Source of the DNA: Welwitschia mirabilis
Lineage: Eukaryota > Gnetophyta > Gnetopsida > Welwitschiales
Assembly: GCA_051453625.1 (NCBI GenBank)
Contig: JBOZIK010000001.1
Coordinates: forward strand, 165,430,160-165,494,159
Direction: 5' to 3'
Length of the DNA: 64,000 nucleotides
Shown here: one piece after another, positions 38,800 through 51,270 of the stretch
How the letters are laid out: each line of letters starts with the position of its first letter
How positions within the stretch are numbered: position 1 is the stretch's first letter
The notes under the pieces: model-generated
Seen by the model: only the letters and a program-made list of their open reading frames with translations
What the model was told of the DNA's origin: nothing
The model's database searches: none
Made by a program: the position numbers and the translations under genes

Positions 38800-39968
38800 A
38801 TTTGACTAGTAAGTGTTGATCTCCCATTGCAACATTATAGAATAACACAAAACTTAAATACAAGGTTAGCTTCACACTATAATAGTTACATCTAATAATT
38901 GCAATCATAAAACTATGATTCCCATTCTTTGATTGTTTTTATTTTTAGTTATCTGCGCTTCTATTTTTAACACTTCATGTCAATTCAAGCTTGTAGATCT
39001 AGTAATAATGGCCTCCTAGAACTTTTAGTGATTGTTTGTTCCTTACCTTCAAAGCATAATCATCTTGTTGCCTAAAAAATTGATTTAATTATGTTTACTG
39101 GCTAACACAAGTTCTAGTGTTAAACACATAAGCATGAGAATAAAGTTGATCTGGAAGAGGTAATACTTATGAGGGACAATAAAGAACGCAATTTCTAATA
39201 ACAAGACTTCACATGAGTTAAACAGAAGGTTTGAATTTATATTGAACGGTTTCATAAACTAATCTATTTTCAGAGGCTATTCCTTCTTTTTTAAAGGGTG
39301 ATTTTCATTGTCTTGCATTTGGTTTCTTCTAAAATAGAAACTTATCTATTAGTTTTGTTTTAAATAAATATTTTCTAAGGAAAATAATTTGTTAAATTTT
39401 TACTTATGATTTTCAATACATCATAAGTTTTAGTTGAATGAAAACTTTCTATCGCCTTTATAGATGTTGAATAAAAAAAATGAAGTCATTTATTTTTTAG
39501 TTTCTACTTGAAAAATCCAAATAAAAAATATCACAGATCATTATTAACCATTAAAAAAAAAACTTCCTTCCATACCTATTCTATAGTTGCATTTTTGTTT
39601 ATTGTTTTTTTAATGTTCCAACAACTAGAGAACTGAGTGTGTGGATTACTGTTAAAAACACTTATCTCTAGTCAGATTTAAAAAGAAACCATCATTTCCA
39701 AGTTTTTGGTGCATTTTAGATAGTAGTTGGAATTATTTTGCGACTTCATGTAACCTATATTAACATTTCTACATTTTCCTTATGATTTTTTGTTAATGTT
39801 TTACATTTGAAAATGTTTCAAAAAATTTTTAGGCCTAGGCTTCAATGCAAAGGCGTCCAAATATCCATACATCGAAAGTGTACACATTAACTTTGAAACG
39901 TCTTATGTTATATGTCCTTTCATAATATGTAATCTACTAGACTACCCCCTATTAATCGTCTCTTGTTA
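38800..39968. other. AT-rich DNA; expected 5' half of the Copia element not seen
   Basis: A SIRE-like element would have gag and a 5' LTR in or before this stretch. Neither was found, and a 100-base gap (39969-40068) precedes the integrase remnant. Confidence 0.5.
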
Positions 39969-40068
39969 NNNNNNNNNNNNNNNNNNNNNNNNNNNNNNNN
40001 NNNNNNNNNNNNNNNNNNNNNNNNNNNNNNNNNNNNNNNNNNNNNNNNNNNNNNNNNNNNNNNNNNNN

Positions 40069-42240
40069 GAGGCAAATTTGAAAATCATAATTTTGAAAAA
40101 TATTGTGTGGACAATGGTAGAGAACATTAGGTTTTGGTCCCAAAGGCTCCACAACAAAATGGAATTGTAAAAAGGAAAAACCAAGTCCTTCAAGAAATGG
40201 TAAGAACGATGCTAAATGATAAAGAAGTACCTAAAACTTTTTGGACTGAAGTAGTAAGTACTGCATGCTATGTTATCCATAGAGTTTTTTTCAAGACCAA
40301 GTATGGATAAAATCCCCTATGAACTCTAGAAAGGAAGAAATCCAAATGTATCATATTTTAAGGTCTTTGGAAGTAAATTTTTTGTCTTAAAAATAGAGAA
40401 CATTTGAGAAAATTTGAGTTCAAAGATGATGAAGTAATTTTCTTAGAATATTCAACTAGAAGTAGAACTTACCAAGTATTCAACAAATAAGGTCTAACAG
40501 TGTAAGAATTCATAAATGTATGAATAGATAACTTTAGTACCACACTTCTACTATCAAGTGGTGAAGAAAATCTTACTTCAAATATCTCTACCATCAAAGA
40601 AGTATTAAATCAAAAAGAAGAAGAAACAACTCAAGAAGTGACCTTTAAAAAGTTCAAAGAACTAAAAGATCATCCTCTTAAGTTAGTTATTGGTGATGTA
40701 AGCTCAAAAATACACACAAGAAACTCTCTTAAAAATTTTTGTGCTTACATCTGTTATGTCTTTTAAATTAAACCCAAGAACTATAAAGAGGCTAAAACCC
40801 ATAAAGAATGGATGATGATAATTGGAACAAAATGGACCTTTAAAAATAAGTGTGATGAACACAATAATGTAATTAAAAACAAATCTGATGAGCGCAACAA
40901 TGTGATTAAGAACAAAGCTAGATTAGTAACTTAAGGATACAATCAAATTGAAGGAATAGATGTAAGAGACACATTTGCTCCTATGGTAATACTGGATAGT
41001 ATTAGAATATTTCTTTCTTATGCAGCCTTCAAAAACTTTAAAGTTTTCTAAATGGATGTGAAAAGTGCCTTTTTGAATGGAACCCTTAACGAAAAAGTTT
41101 ATGTAGAGAAACCATAAGAATTCATAAATTCACATAAACCAGACCATGTCTATAAACTTAAAAAAGCATTGCATAGTTTAAAAGAATCACCGAGGACACG
41201 GTATAAAAAACTAATAACATTTCTTAATGAAAATGGTTATACCAATGGAGTAGTGGATAAGAGACTCTTCTTTAAGAATTTTAAGAAAGACTTTATTATA
41301 GTTCAGATCTATGTTAATGATATAATTTTTTGAGCCTCAAAAATGGATCTCTCGAAATAGTTTACTAATATTATAACAACACACTTTGAGATGAGTATGC
41401 TTAGTGAGAAAAGCATGTTTTTTGGTCTATAAATCAAACAAACAAGATAAGGTATTTTCATCTATCAATCAATATACTCAAAGGAGTTGATTGAGTGTTT
41501 TGGAATTGAAAATGCAAAATCAACTGAGACTTGTATTTGACTTCATGTAAAGTTAGCCTTAATGATCATGACAAATCAGTGGATCAAAAAATTTATAGAA
41601 GCATGATAGGAAGCTTATTATACTTAACTGCTAGTAGGTTTGACATAATGTTTAGTGTTGCTATGTGTGTAAGATATCAGATTAAACTAAAGGAATTACA
41701 TCTTCAAGCTGTCAAAAGAATCATAAGGTGTATAAAGGGAACAAGTGACTATGCGATATGGTAGCCTACAGAAACTTCTTTTGAGCCTGTAGGTTTTAGT
41801 GATGCAGACTAGGTTGGTTACAAAGATGATCATAAAAGCACCAGTGAGAATTGTTTCTTTCTAGGATCATGCTTAGTAGGATGGGCGAGTAAGAAGCAAA
41901 ATTCTATTTCTCTTTCCATAGCAGAAATAGAATACATAGCAATAGGAGGTTGTTGTACTTATTTTCTATGAATAAAAGAAATGCTTAAAGACTTTGGAGT
42001 TAACTATAGCTAGGTACCAATTTTTTGTAATAAGAAAAGTGCATTTAACATTTTAAAATATTATTCAGCATTTTAGAACTTAACATATTAAACTTAAAAC
42101 ACCATTTTCTTAGAGATCAAGTAGAAAAAGGTAATATTTCCATGAATTTTGTAAGTACTAATAAAAAACTAGCTGATATTTTTACCAAACCTCTAAACTT
42201 TGATAATGTTTTGAGTCTTCGTCATGAATTATGAGTTGTT
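40069..42240 (+). pseudogene. SIRE/Maximus-like Copia pol remnant (INT-RT-RNase H)
   Basis: Starts in the integrase core: PKAPQQNGIVKRKN (about 40135-40180), where the catalytic Glu of the usual VERKN is Lys, then a TMLND/FWTEVVSTACYVIHRV block and a decayed SPYELW block. The RT follows: FAPMV near 40980, MDVKSAFLNGTLNEKVYVEKP near 41055, YKLKKALHSLKESPR near 41150, and IYVNDIIF near 41310, where the YVDD catalytic Asp has become Asn. RNase H: QKIYRSMIGSLLYLTASRFD (41585-41650), FSDAD (near 41800) with the next Trp now a stop, WASKKQNSISLSIAEIEYIA (near 41885), and a decayed FTKPL end near 42185. Most stops replace Trp or Gln. Non-functional. Confidence 0.9.
40845..40910 (+). repeat. In-frame 33-bp tandem duplication in Copia pol
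   Basis: Two units of 11 codons (40845-40877, 40878-40910) encode NKCDEHNNVIK and NKSDERNNVIK. Intact Copia elements have this segment once. The duplication keeps the frame, but the host ORF is already broken. Confidence 0.85.
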
Positions 42241-42249
42241 TCTCTATTT

Positions 42250-42630
42250 TCCAACAAAAAGCAGGACAGTCGACCAGATTTATGATTTGATTGACTAGAC
42301 CTGGAGAAGTTGAGTTAACTAAAACTTTAACCCAATTCCTCAGATCTTTTCTAGGGAAAACTGAAATCAGTCAGGTTAACTGAACTATAGTTCTAATCAA
42401 TCAGATATGAAATTTTTATTAACTTACTCCTTGGTAGATTAACTAGACCATAATTTAGTTGACCAACCTTGTAGGATTAAGAGTAGAAGAAAGGTGGGGG
42501 ACTCAATTTTCTTCTCAGATTTAACCTATTTCTTCCCCCTTATAAAATCCTTTTAGAATCCTACCTACCTCATTTCTACTTATTTCCCTATCTCTTTTAG
42601 ATCTTATCTGTTTTCTTCGATCTCTCTTGG
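42250..42630 (+). other. Spacer between Copia pol and additional ORF
   Basis: Contains GTCGACCAGA/TTGACTAGACC-type phrases like those in this family's LTR (44.3-44.6 kb and 63.3-63.9 kb), so the LTR-type repeat motif also occurs inside the element. Confidence 0.5.
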
Positions 42631-43700
42631 TTTTTAGCAAGTGGCACATGTCTTTATGGTAGAAGGATCCTCTAGAAGAGCAAGACAGAAAGAGGCTACA
42701 AGCAAGGATCTAGGCTACTTCTACTCAAGAATATTAGATGAAGCCTTAAATAAGTTTAATAAGATCTTTGAAAAGAAGTTTGTTTATCAGAAGAGGCTAG
42801 TAGCTTTAAGGGAACATAGAGAAGTTAAGAATGTAGTAAGACTACTTAATGATCTAGATCTCTCTTCTTTCCTTAAGGTTTCTAGGTCTACATACCATTC
42901 TTTACTCACATGCTCTATTGTAATGCCTCTTATGATGTAGATTCCTCTACCCTTTTAATGCTTGTTTTAGAGAAAATAATAAGAGTTATCCTAGCTCTAA
43001 TATCCTTTCTTACAAATATCCCTAGAGGATATTATGAGGAGTTTTAGCCCTTGGGTAACTCCATGGAGGCCAAGGTGGAAGTCACCAAGAAGCTCTATGG
43101 GAAACTCATTTAGTAGAAAACCATCCTTTCCACCTCTCATCTTATTCCCAAATATCATTTTCTTCATCTAGTTTTTACCTACAATGTTTTATGTCTTCAT
43201 TGTGATAAAACCTCAAATTATCATACTTATCTTCTATATTTGGTGGGAACACCTCACTTCATTAATGATCATACCATCATTATTAAGAATATGGTCTGTC
43301 AACTAGAATACCATAAGACTTGGGCCCTTTTTTACTTAGTTCTAATTGCAAATATCTATTATCATTTTAGGGTACAAATGCACTCCAAACTTGAAACCTT
43401 AATTCCAATGTCTTCTATTGAGCATGCTACTCTGTCCTTCATGCACATTTTCTTTGGCTTTAATAAATCTTCTAAATATCCTTCTCTAAAGCAGACATCC
43501 CTTGAAGAAACTTTATCATACCTTAAAAGGCTAGATTTGCATACTTGTTACATGAAGGAGGTGCTCATTACAGTAAGATATAAAATTGGATACACTTCTA
43601 AGGAAGCTAATAGCTATCAACAAAAGGTAAAAGAAGAAGAAAAAGAAGATGACCTAGATTCTAAAGAAATCCTGAGGAAGAGGAAAAGGAAGAATTAGAC
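42630..43700 (+). pseudogene. Additional 3' ORF of SIRE-type Copia element
   Basis: Reads with one frameshift near 42900. An N-terminal block (42641-42940) contains YFYSRILDEALNKFNKIFEKKF, then a segment with FYANASYD-like text. The open frame 43240-43698 (152 codons) carries KNMVCQLEYHKTWALFYLVL and an acidic-to-basic tail (EEEKEDDLDSKEILRKRKRKN). This order matches the 'putative plant transposon protein' ORF found between pol and the 3' LTR in SIRE/Maximus elements. Its function is not known. The 152-codon part is less damaged than pol. Confidence 0.6.
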
Positions 43701-43776
43701 TAGTCTTATCATGGTTTTTGTTGTTACTATTATTATTTTTTTCATGCTGTTGTTTTCTATCCTTTATCATTAATGT

Positions 43777-44129
43777 CAAAAAGGGAAGAAAAAGTGTCTA
43801 TAAAATTAATCCTTGTTAGTTACTTTAACATGATTATCTATCAAATTATACTTCTTAAGTTTGATTAATAGTAATGAATAATTGTATCAGTTGTATCACT
43901 TACTAATGAATGACATATTTCCTATAGACCATGCCTTTAAAAATTATTTAACTGGTTATCTTTGCAAAATTATTATAAATGCTTATTCTAAATAAAAATG
44001 TTGTTATTCTAGTTAATAATATTTAATGCTTTTATTATGGACATATTGTAAGGGGAAGTTTTGTAATAAGCTTGACAAATTGTTATATATAAACAAGTAT
44101 AGCTTGCCATTAATACCAAAGGGGAAGAT
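43777..44129 (+). other. Two polypurine tracts before the 3' LTR
   Basis: 'caaaaagggaagaaaaag' at about 43777-43793 and 'ccaaaggggaagat' at 44116-44129. The second abuts the LTR start and would prime plus-strand synthesis. Two such tracts are typical of SIRE-type elements. Confidence 0.75.
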
Positions 44130-45246
44130 TGTTAAGTTATTTTTGCCAAGTTGATGTCAAACTAACATATTTGATGTAGTAAAATATCTTGCAATTCATG
44201 CAAAAAAATAATAGTTCTTGTACGTAAAAAGTAACCTGACATTCTTCACTAGCTTCACTTAAACCCCACAAGTAATAAATCAAATAAGGGATTGACTAAA
44301 TCCCCAAAGGATTGACTGGACCTATGTCAAAAATTGTTAAATCAATTTTTCAAGGAGTCGACCAAATTTTAAAGGGATCAACCAGACCTATATCAAAAAT
44401 TATTAAATCAAGTTATTAAGGGGTCAACCAGATTTTAGAGAGGTTGACTGGACTTGTGCTAAAACTATTTTATATTAAGTTCATAAGGGGTCGTCTAGAT
44501 CAAAAAGGGGTCAACCATATCTAAACCATAAGCAATCAACTAGATTCTAGATTGGGTCAATCGACTTTAGTGATAACAGTCAATGGGATCGACCATATGG
44601 TTCAAAGGGTTGACTGGGCATGGTGTAAATAGAACTTTTCGACGTATCTTCTAGCTATTGTCTTCTTATTTTTAGCCATTAGAGTATCAAATTCATTTGT
44701 AAACCCTAAAATCCATCTTCTATATAAGCGATACAAGTCAAATTCTTAACAAGGAACTTTTTGCATAGACGAAAAAGAAAAGGTACTCTTTTGTACTATT
44801 AAGATCTTGGTCAACTAGACTACACTATATGTACTTGAACTTATAAAAATTGCTTTTAAACAGTGTATTTTTTACTTTATTGTACTTCAGATCTAGTGAA
44901 GTCAGTGCATTTTGGAATGCTATTGCAAAAGTTTTGCTTTATAAAGGTTGAGACTTAGCCTCAAAAAGTCTGTTTATAAAGGTTACAAGTTAACCTAAGA
45001 AACCTAGAAAGAAAGAAACAAGGATTTGAATTAGCTTAGGGTTAAATCTAACTATTAAGAGTAGAATAAAGAGTTTTACTAACCACTATAGATCATGTGT
45101 CTGGTGATCTTCCTTAGTATTTTCTATTTTTAGTTATTTTTTCCTTCATTTGATCTTATGTAATAATATATTAGTCCATTGTTTCGAATAATCAATATTG
45201 TTTTATGGATTTTTAGAGGGTAATATTTCAATTATAAATCCTAACA
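44130..45246 (+). repeat. 3' LTR of SIRE-like Copia element (1117 bp)
   Basis: Begins TGTTAAG at 44130 right after the polypurine tract and ends CCTAACA at 45246, giving the TGTTA...TAACA inverted termini. A 'tctatataagcg' TATA-type sequence lies near 44720. Internal tandem phrases such as 'ggggtcaaccaga' and 'ggttgactggac' fill 44280-44630. The five bases after it (cttac) would be the target duplication, but the 5' partner was not found. Confidence 0.85.
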
Positions 45247-45256
45247 CTTACCACTA

Positions 45257-45780
45257 TTAATGATGATCCACATGCATATGTACATGTACGTATGACTAAT
45301 GGATCTTCAACTTCTGATGCAAATGCAAATGCACACGTACCTATTACTAATTGAGCTTCTACTTCTCATGCACATGCATAAGAAAAATTAGAGGAAGCAT
45401 AATTTCCCCTAGAGTAAGACCATTTTGCTTTGTCTCTTCTTGATGCATCTCTAATTCAAACTATGACATCATATTCACAACACTCTTCAAAACCCTTATA
45501 TGTTGGCTATGAGGACCCAAATATTAATGATGATTCAAATGATGATAATTATAATGAGAAGGAATAGGAGGAGATGGCTAGTGATGTAGAAATTACTCTT
45601 AGCTATGATGATTTATTCACTGAGGAGGAGCTTTTATAATTATAACAAAATGAACAACAATTTGCTACTACAAGTAAAGAGACTTCTCAAGCATGTCGAA
45701 AGGCATAAACATATAAAAACAAGCTAAAGGCCATAATAGGGAGGGATGATGCATTTAGTAGTGGTACAATATAATGGAAT
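45257..45780 (+). pseudogene. Unknown degraded coding remnant
   Basis: One plus-strand frame reads about 170 codons with roughly nine stops, most of which could come from single C-to-T changes. It starts with a repeat-rich segment (two ~50-bp units containing 'cgtatgactaatggatcttc'-like text; His/Ala/Asn-rich). It continues through Asp/Asn-rich text and ends near a basic segment. An old host gene or a DNA-transposon tail are both possible. No family recognised. Confidence 0.3.
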
Positions 45781-45789
45781 TTTACATGT

Positions 45790-47740
45790 TAATTTAATTA
45801 TATTTTGTAGTGAACTTATACTTTGTAATAAAATTTGATGATATATTCTTTGTAGACTCTTATATTATTTTGAGCAATTTAGTACATGCACGTTATCATG
45901 CAATGAAAAAAATGAATTGTAAGTGTTGTAGTTCATAATTCTTGATAATGGATTGCTAGTTATCAATGCATATTAAATGAATATTTGAATTACTTATTTT
46001 TAGCTATTTTTAGCTTATGTTACCTTTAAATCTGATAAATAAAAAAAATTCCTTAATTTTTTAATAAAAGCAAATGCTAACATTTTGCGTCGACACTTTA
46101 CACTGACATGGTGACATGTCTTCCCAAGATGACTTTTTCAGGCCACTGACATAAACTAATAACTAAAATTTTCATCATTAGATAAGGTGATAATTATGTA
46201 TGACTATATTTAATACATAATATACATGTATAAATATTACATAATAAATATTGCAAACTACTAATAACTTTAAATATATTAGATGAAAAATCAAAAGATT
46301 GCTTACTTTGAATTCCCTGATGGTTTTTTTTTCCTTCATCGCATAAATTAAAAATACTTTACGTCAAGGAAAAAGCCCTTTGGAATCTTCTTAATATATG
46401 CATTTTAACTCTTGCATATAAAATATTACCTATGAAGTGGGTTAGTTTTATCACTTACAAAATCACATCATCTTAAATAGCTTGGAATGGAAAATAAGTG
46501 TTAATATAAGAAATCTTAAAGGAAATATTTTGTAAAGGATCTAAAGTATCTTAATTATAGTGTTCTTATATGCACTTATTCTTAAGTAGTAAAGAGTGAT
46601 TCTAAAAAAGATTACCCTCATAATGATAAAAATAACCTAAGTTTGACAATTTTTAATGTAGAACTTTTTATACATAAGCCTTTCCATCTACATGCAAGAG
46701 AAGAGCATACTTGTAAGAACTTGAATTCACTTCCAGTAAATAATAGATCTCTAAACCTCATTCATGAAGACTAAGATTTTTGATTTCATGATTAGTTCAA
46801 TCAAAGAAATAATATCCTTTTTAACTTTTTGAAAAATTAATGGAAAATTCAAAATATAAATACAAGATGAAATCTTTTACTATTTAAGGGATGTAATATC
46901 AAAGCAGTAATGCATTTACAAATAATAAAAACTACATGATGATGATTAATTATGTTGACAATGAAATCTTTGGAAACCATCTCTGGCTTAGAAATTTCAA
47001 CCATAAAAATAAATTTGTAAAATATTAAGCATGGATAGAAAAAAAGCCTACATATTTTCAAATATTATTTAGATGATTAAGGTGACTTACAAATATGGGT
47101 AAATAATCTTTTATTTGTAGGAAAATAAAACATCAGAAATATCTTGGAAAAGTTATTCATATAAATCACTAAGTTAAAAAAATTAGATTTGGAACATAAA
47201 TCCTACTTAAATTAGTATCTTTAAAATTAGGTGGAATTATCTTAAATAATCTCTTCTTTGTAGTTGAATTTGCACTAGGTGAAACTTTGCAACAAATGAA
47301 AATTGATTGAAAACATGTCTTAAACCCATATGATTTCATGCTATTATCTTCCCACACATTTACATAATACATACATACATAAATACATGTCTTCATAAAC
47401 ATAATTTAACTTATAGACATAAAAACTATTAAACGAAGTAATTATATGCCTTAACCAAATGAGATGTAAAAGTTATTATCTATAGTAAAAAGAATGTCTA
47501 TGATATCTCTAAGTAAGATTTTCCATCAAGTAAAACATATATAGAAAAGAATTAAGGTTAAGTATATAGAATGTCTAATCCTAATAAACCTTTTAAGGTA
47601 CATGTTATGTGAAGACATTTATAAATGTAATAATCACATCTAGACTTATCTTGTATGAGGAATCATAGATCATAACATTAAACATTGTAGAATAAAAAAA
47701 TTCTATCTATTGATTTCATGATCATTCTTAGGTGATTATA
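45790..47740. other. AT-rich DNA, no gene recognised
   Basis: Only short chance open frames (for example 46849-47061 and 47169-47402, minus). Confidence 0.55.
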
Positions 47741-48314
47741 TTACTACATGTAAATTCAAGTCATGCTATGTTTATTTTTTAGTTGCTATGATGAGGTTAT
47801 TAGAAGGATAATTAATTTCATAATAAAAATTTCCTTATTAACGTTAGAAGAGAATATGATCATGCCAAGCTAATATTTAGGAGTTACTTAATTTTATTCT
47901 ATATATTGTCAAAATATTACTTATAAACTTTTAACCTATATATTTTTAGCTTGTAATTCATGTGTCTTAATCATAATCATTGATTAGAATTATTTAGATC
48001 CAATTAAAATAATTATTAGTTCTCTCTTATATAAACAAGTGTAATCCATGAAATTTTGAAATAGAAAAAAAATTAACTCTTATATTTAAAATCCTGTAAG
48101 GGAAAGTGTATTTACTAATAGAATAAAGAATTTTTATATAAGGATATTTTCATGTTATTGAATAAGAAAATGAAGATGTGCATTATGTTATCATGGTTTT
48201 ACCTTTGTATTTGTTGTGTTAATCCATTTGTTCCTATATTTATTTTTCATTTTTCTCTCTATTTTCTACATTTATTAAAATTCATTCTATATTATTGCTA
48301 TGGTATTTTTATGA
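47741..48314 (+). repeat. 5' LTR of Tork-like Copia element (outer, approximate)
   Basis: Aligns in order with 60925-61530: 'catgctatgtttattttt', 'gctatgatgaggtt.ttagaa', 'agctaatatttaggagtt', 'ctcttatataaacaagt', and a final T-rich part with 'ttttctctct'. It is followed at once by 'aatttgaattaaagcctaag' (48316-48336), a decayed Met-tRNA primer-binding site. Boundaries are uncertain by several bases. Confidence 0.75.
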
Positions 48315-48382
48315 TAATTTGAATTAAAGCCTAAGGTTTGATGTTTTACTATTCTTTATAGTGTATTTGTAGATGAAAAAAG

Positions 48383-49845
48383 TGTTACACCTTTTGATTA
48401 TCTATTAATGATAAACAAAATTTTAAACATAATTTATAATGTTGTGCATGATTTTTATGAGTCACAAAGAACTCTTAGGAATATGGACTTGAAAAGGTTA
48501 TTTGCTAGATGAAGTTCATGCACAAATAAATGGAAGACATTTCTTGAGGACTTAAAACCAGTTCCAAGAAATTGATTAACTAGAACCAAGTGGCTAGCTA
48601 CCTAAACTAAAAATCCCCAATAAGTAATCAATTGGCTAAAAATAGGGAATTAGTGACTAAGAGAAATAAAAATTAGATTAATTATCAATGCATCAACTAA
48701 ACTAAGAATAAGGATTAACCATTTAAGGGATTATGTGCAATCTAGCAATGGTTTAACTAATTCATATTTAGCTATAAAAAATAAAGCACTATAGTAGCCA
48801 TTAAAGAATGAAGTTGACTATTTTTCTAGCCATTAGAATTTAAGAAAATTATTTTGATTTATTCAAACAACTATCTACTTTATAATCATGATTTATAATA
48901 GTTGGAAATAACCTTTTATATAATTTAAACACTATTGAACATTATAAGAACTTTTAAATCTCTAAATATTAAACTATAATTATGAAAAAGGAACACTCCA
49001 TATTTTAATACTCACTATANNNNNNNNNNNNNNNNNNNNNNNNNNNNNNNNNNNNNNNNNNNNNNNNNNNNNNNNNNNNNNNNNNNNNNNNNNNNNNNNN
49101 NNNNNNNNNNNNNNNNNNNNNNNNNNNNNNNNNNNNNNNNNNNNNNNNNNNNNNNNNNNNNNNNNNNNNNNNNNNNNNNNNNNNNNNNNNNNNNNNNNNN
49201 NNNNNNNNNNNNNNNNNNNNNNNNNNNNNNNNNNNNNNNNNNNNNNNNNNNNNNNNNNNNNNNNNNNNNNNNNNNNNNNNNNNNNNNNNNNNNNNNNNNN
49301 NNNNNNNNNNNNNNNNNNNNNNNNNNNNNNNNNNNNNNNNNNNNNNNNNNNNNNNNNNNNNNNNNNNNNNNNNNNNNNNNNNNNNNNNNNNNNNNNNNNN
49401 NNNNNNNNNNNNNNNNNNNNNNNNNNNNNNNNNNNNNNNNNNNNNNNNNNNNNNNNNNNNNNNNNNNNNNNNNNNNNNNNNNNNNNNNNNNNNNNNNNNN
49501 NNNNNNNNNNNNNNNNNNNNNNNNNNNNNNNNNNNNNNNNNNNNNNNNNNNNNTATCATAAAATACCATTAAACTTGAATAAGAACTACTATAATGTATC
49601 ATTGGGGTGATTAGTGAATAAATCTTCATAAAAAAGAAAGAAGCTTATTTTTGTCATTCTTATGTGCTTTTCATTGTGCTAACATTCCTTTTCTTATGAA
49701 TTTACTTTAATTTATTATAGTATTTAATCATAACATTATGAAAATCAATTAATTATGTATTATTATTGTATGATACATTAGTTAAACATTTAAAAGCAAA
49801 AATTATCTTTAGCTTTTCTATTTTCATTTAGAAAAAAAGGTCTTA
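48383..49845 (+). repeat. 5' LTR of inner Copia element (contains 534-N gap)
   Basis: Starts TGTTACACC at 48383 and aligns with 55610-56655: 'aaacataatttataat.tt', 'catgattttta', 'aaatggaagacattt', 'aactagaaccaag', 'gtgcttttcatt.tgct'. A primer-binding site remnant 'atttatatcaaagcttgata' follows at 49849. The gap at 49020-49553 replaces what is only about 85 bp in the partner LTR, so it hides an insertion or is mis-sized. Confidence 0.8.
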
Positions 49846-49904
49846 AAAATTTATATCAAAGCTTGATACTTTGTATTTGTTTCTTTGTCTAAATTAGTTA
49901 ATAA

Positions 49905-51270
49905 AATCCAAGATGGAAGGCCAACTAATAAATCATTATCCCTCTCTTAATGGAGACAACTATGAGTTTTAGAAGTTTAAAATGCAAGTGTTCATAGAGG
50001 TAATAGGCTTACACTATTAAATTATAGTAGTATAGAAATTTAAACCATCCAAAGACATAAGAATAGTTAATGGTTGATAAGTTGTGATGATGAAAGAGGG
50101 AAGAAAATGGAGTGACATAAAAAATAACAATGCAATGCTCAATAAGAAGGCCACAAATGCTATATGTTGTGGATTCAGTGTAAAAAAATTTAAAAAGTTA
50201 AGAAATGTCTCTATAAGAAAGAATATTTTGGATTACTTCTAGGTTATCTATGAAGGTACAAATTAAATCAAAAAAATAAAAAGCAAATTGTTATAACTCA
50301 GGTTTAGGGGGGAAAAAAGATGCAAGAGGATGAAACCTTTATAGATTTTAATAAGAAGCTAACAAACATAGGGGAATGTTTGTGAGGGCTTATAAAACAT
50401 AGCAACTAGCCAAATAACAAAGAAAATCTTAAGGTTCCTTCACAAGGTGTATGAGAATAAGGTTTTATCCATTAAAGAGAAAACTAACCTTGATAATATT
50501 AAGCTAGAAATATTACTAAGTAATATACTTACCTTTTAATTAAGACATCTACATGAAGGTAATAAAGACAAAGGTATAGCACTTAATGTTACTCAAGTTT
50601 TACATTCTAAATTTATAAATGATAGTTATAACCCATCTTATCCTAATGGTAACTCAGATTTAGGTGAAGAATTAGCCTTGTTTGCAAAAAATTTGAAAAG
50701 AATGTTGATAGGTATGAAGCAAAGAAGTAGAAAGAAGCATGGTGAAACATACTATAAATCTAAGAGTAGGCCAAAAGAGAAAAGCATTCAATGCTATGTT
50801 TAATAAGGGCTTTGCACACATAAATGATGAATTTTCAAATAACAAAAAGTAGAAGGCATAAAAAGAAGTAAATAAAAATGCAATCTTACAACTTAGGATG
50901 GTGGTGATGATTTAGATAAAAGTAAGGTACATCATGAAAGAGGTTATATTCAATGGCTTTTACTTCTAGTAATGTTTTCCTTTAAATTAGATAATAATTT
51001 TAATTTAACATAGTTAATCGTTATGATCTTGAATTTGATAATACCTTATATATTCCAAATAAAGAGATAAGTGATGATGAAGAAGAATGGATTATCAACA
51101 TTGAAAATCATGAAGAGAAAATGAGGAAAATGTAAATGATTGATATCTAGATGAAGATGAGAAATACTACTCCCTTGTTAAGGCTTATCAAGATTTATAT
51201 AATGAAATTAAGAAGATTCCTAAAGATAATATGCATCTTACAAAAGATGTACATAGAATTAGATATGAAA
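49905..51270 (+). pseudogene. Inner Copia gag remnant
   Basis: From an ATG near 49911: text matching the gag start (HYPSLNGDNYEF with the following Trp now a stop, KFKMQVFIE), then NNAMLNKKATNAIC near 50130, YEGTN near 50255, and EELALFAKNLKRML (about 50665-50710), which precedes the CCHC knuckle in this gag type. The knuckle (near 50790) has lost most ligands. Later text (EDEKYYSLVKAYQDLYNE near 51155) is a helical linker. Many stops. Confidence 0.75.
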
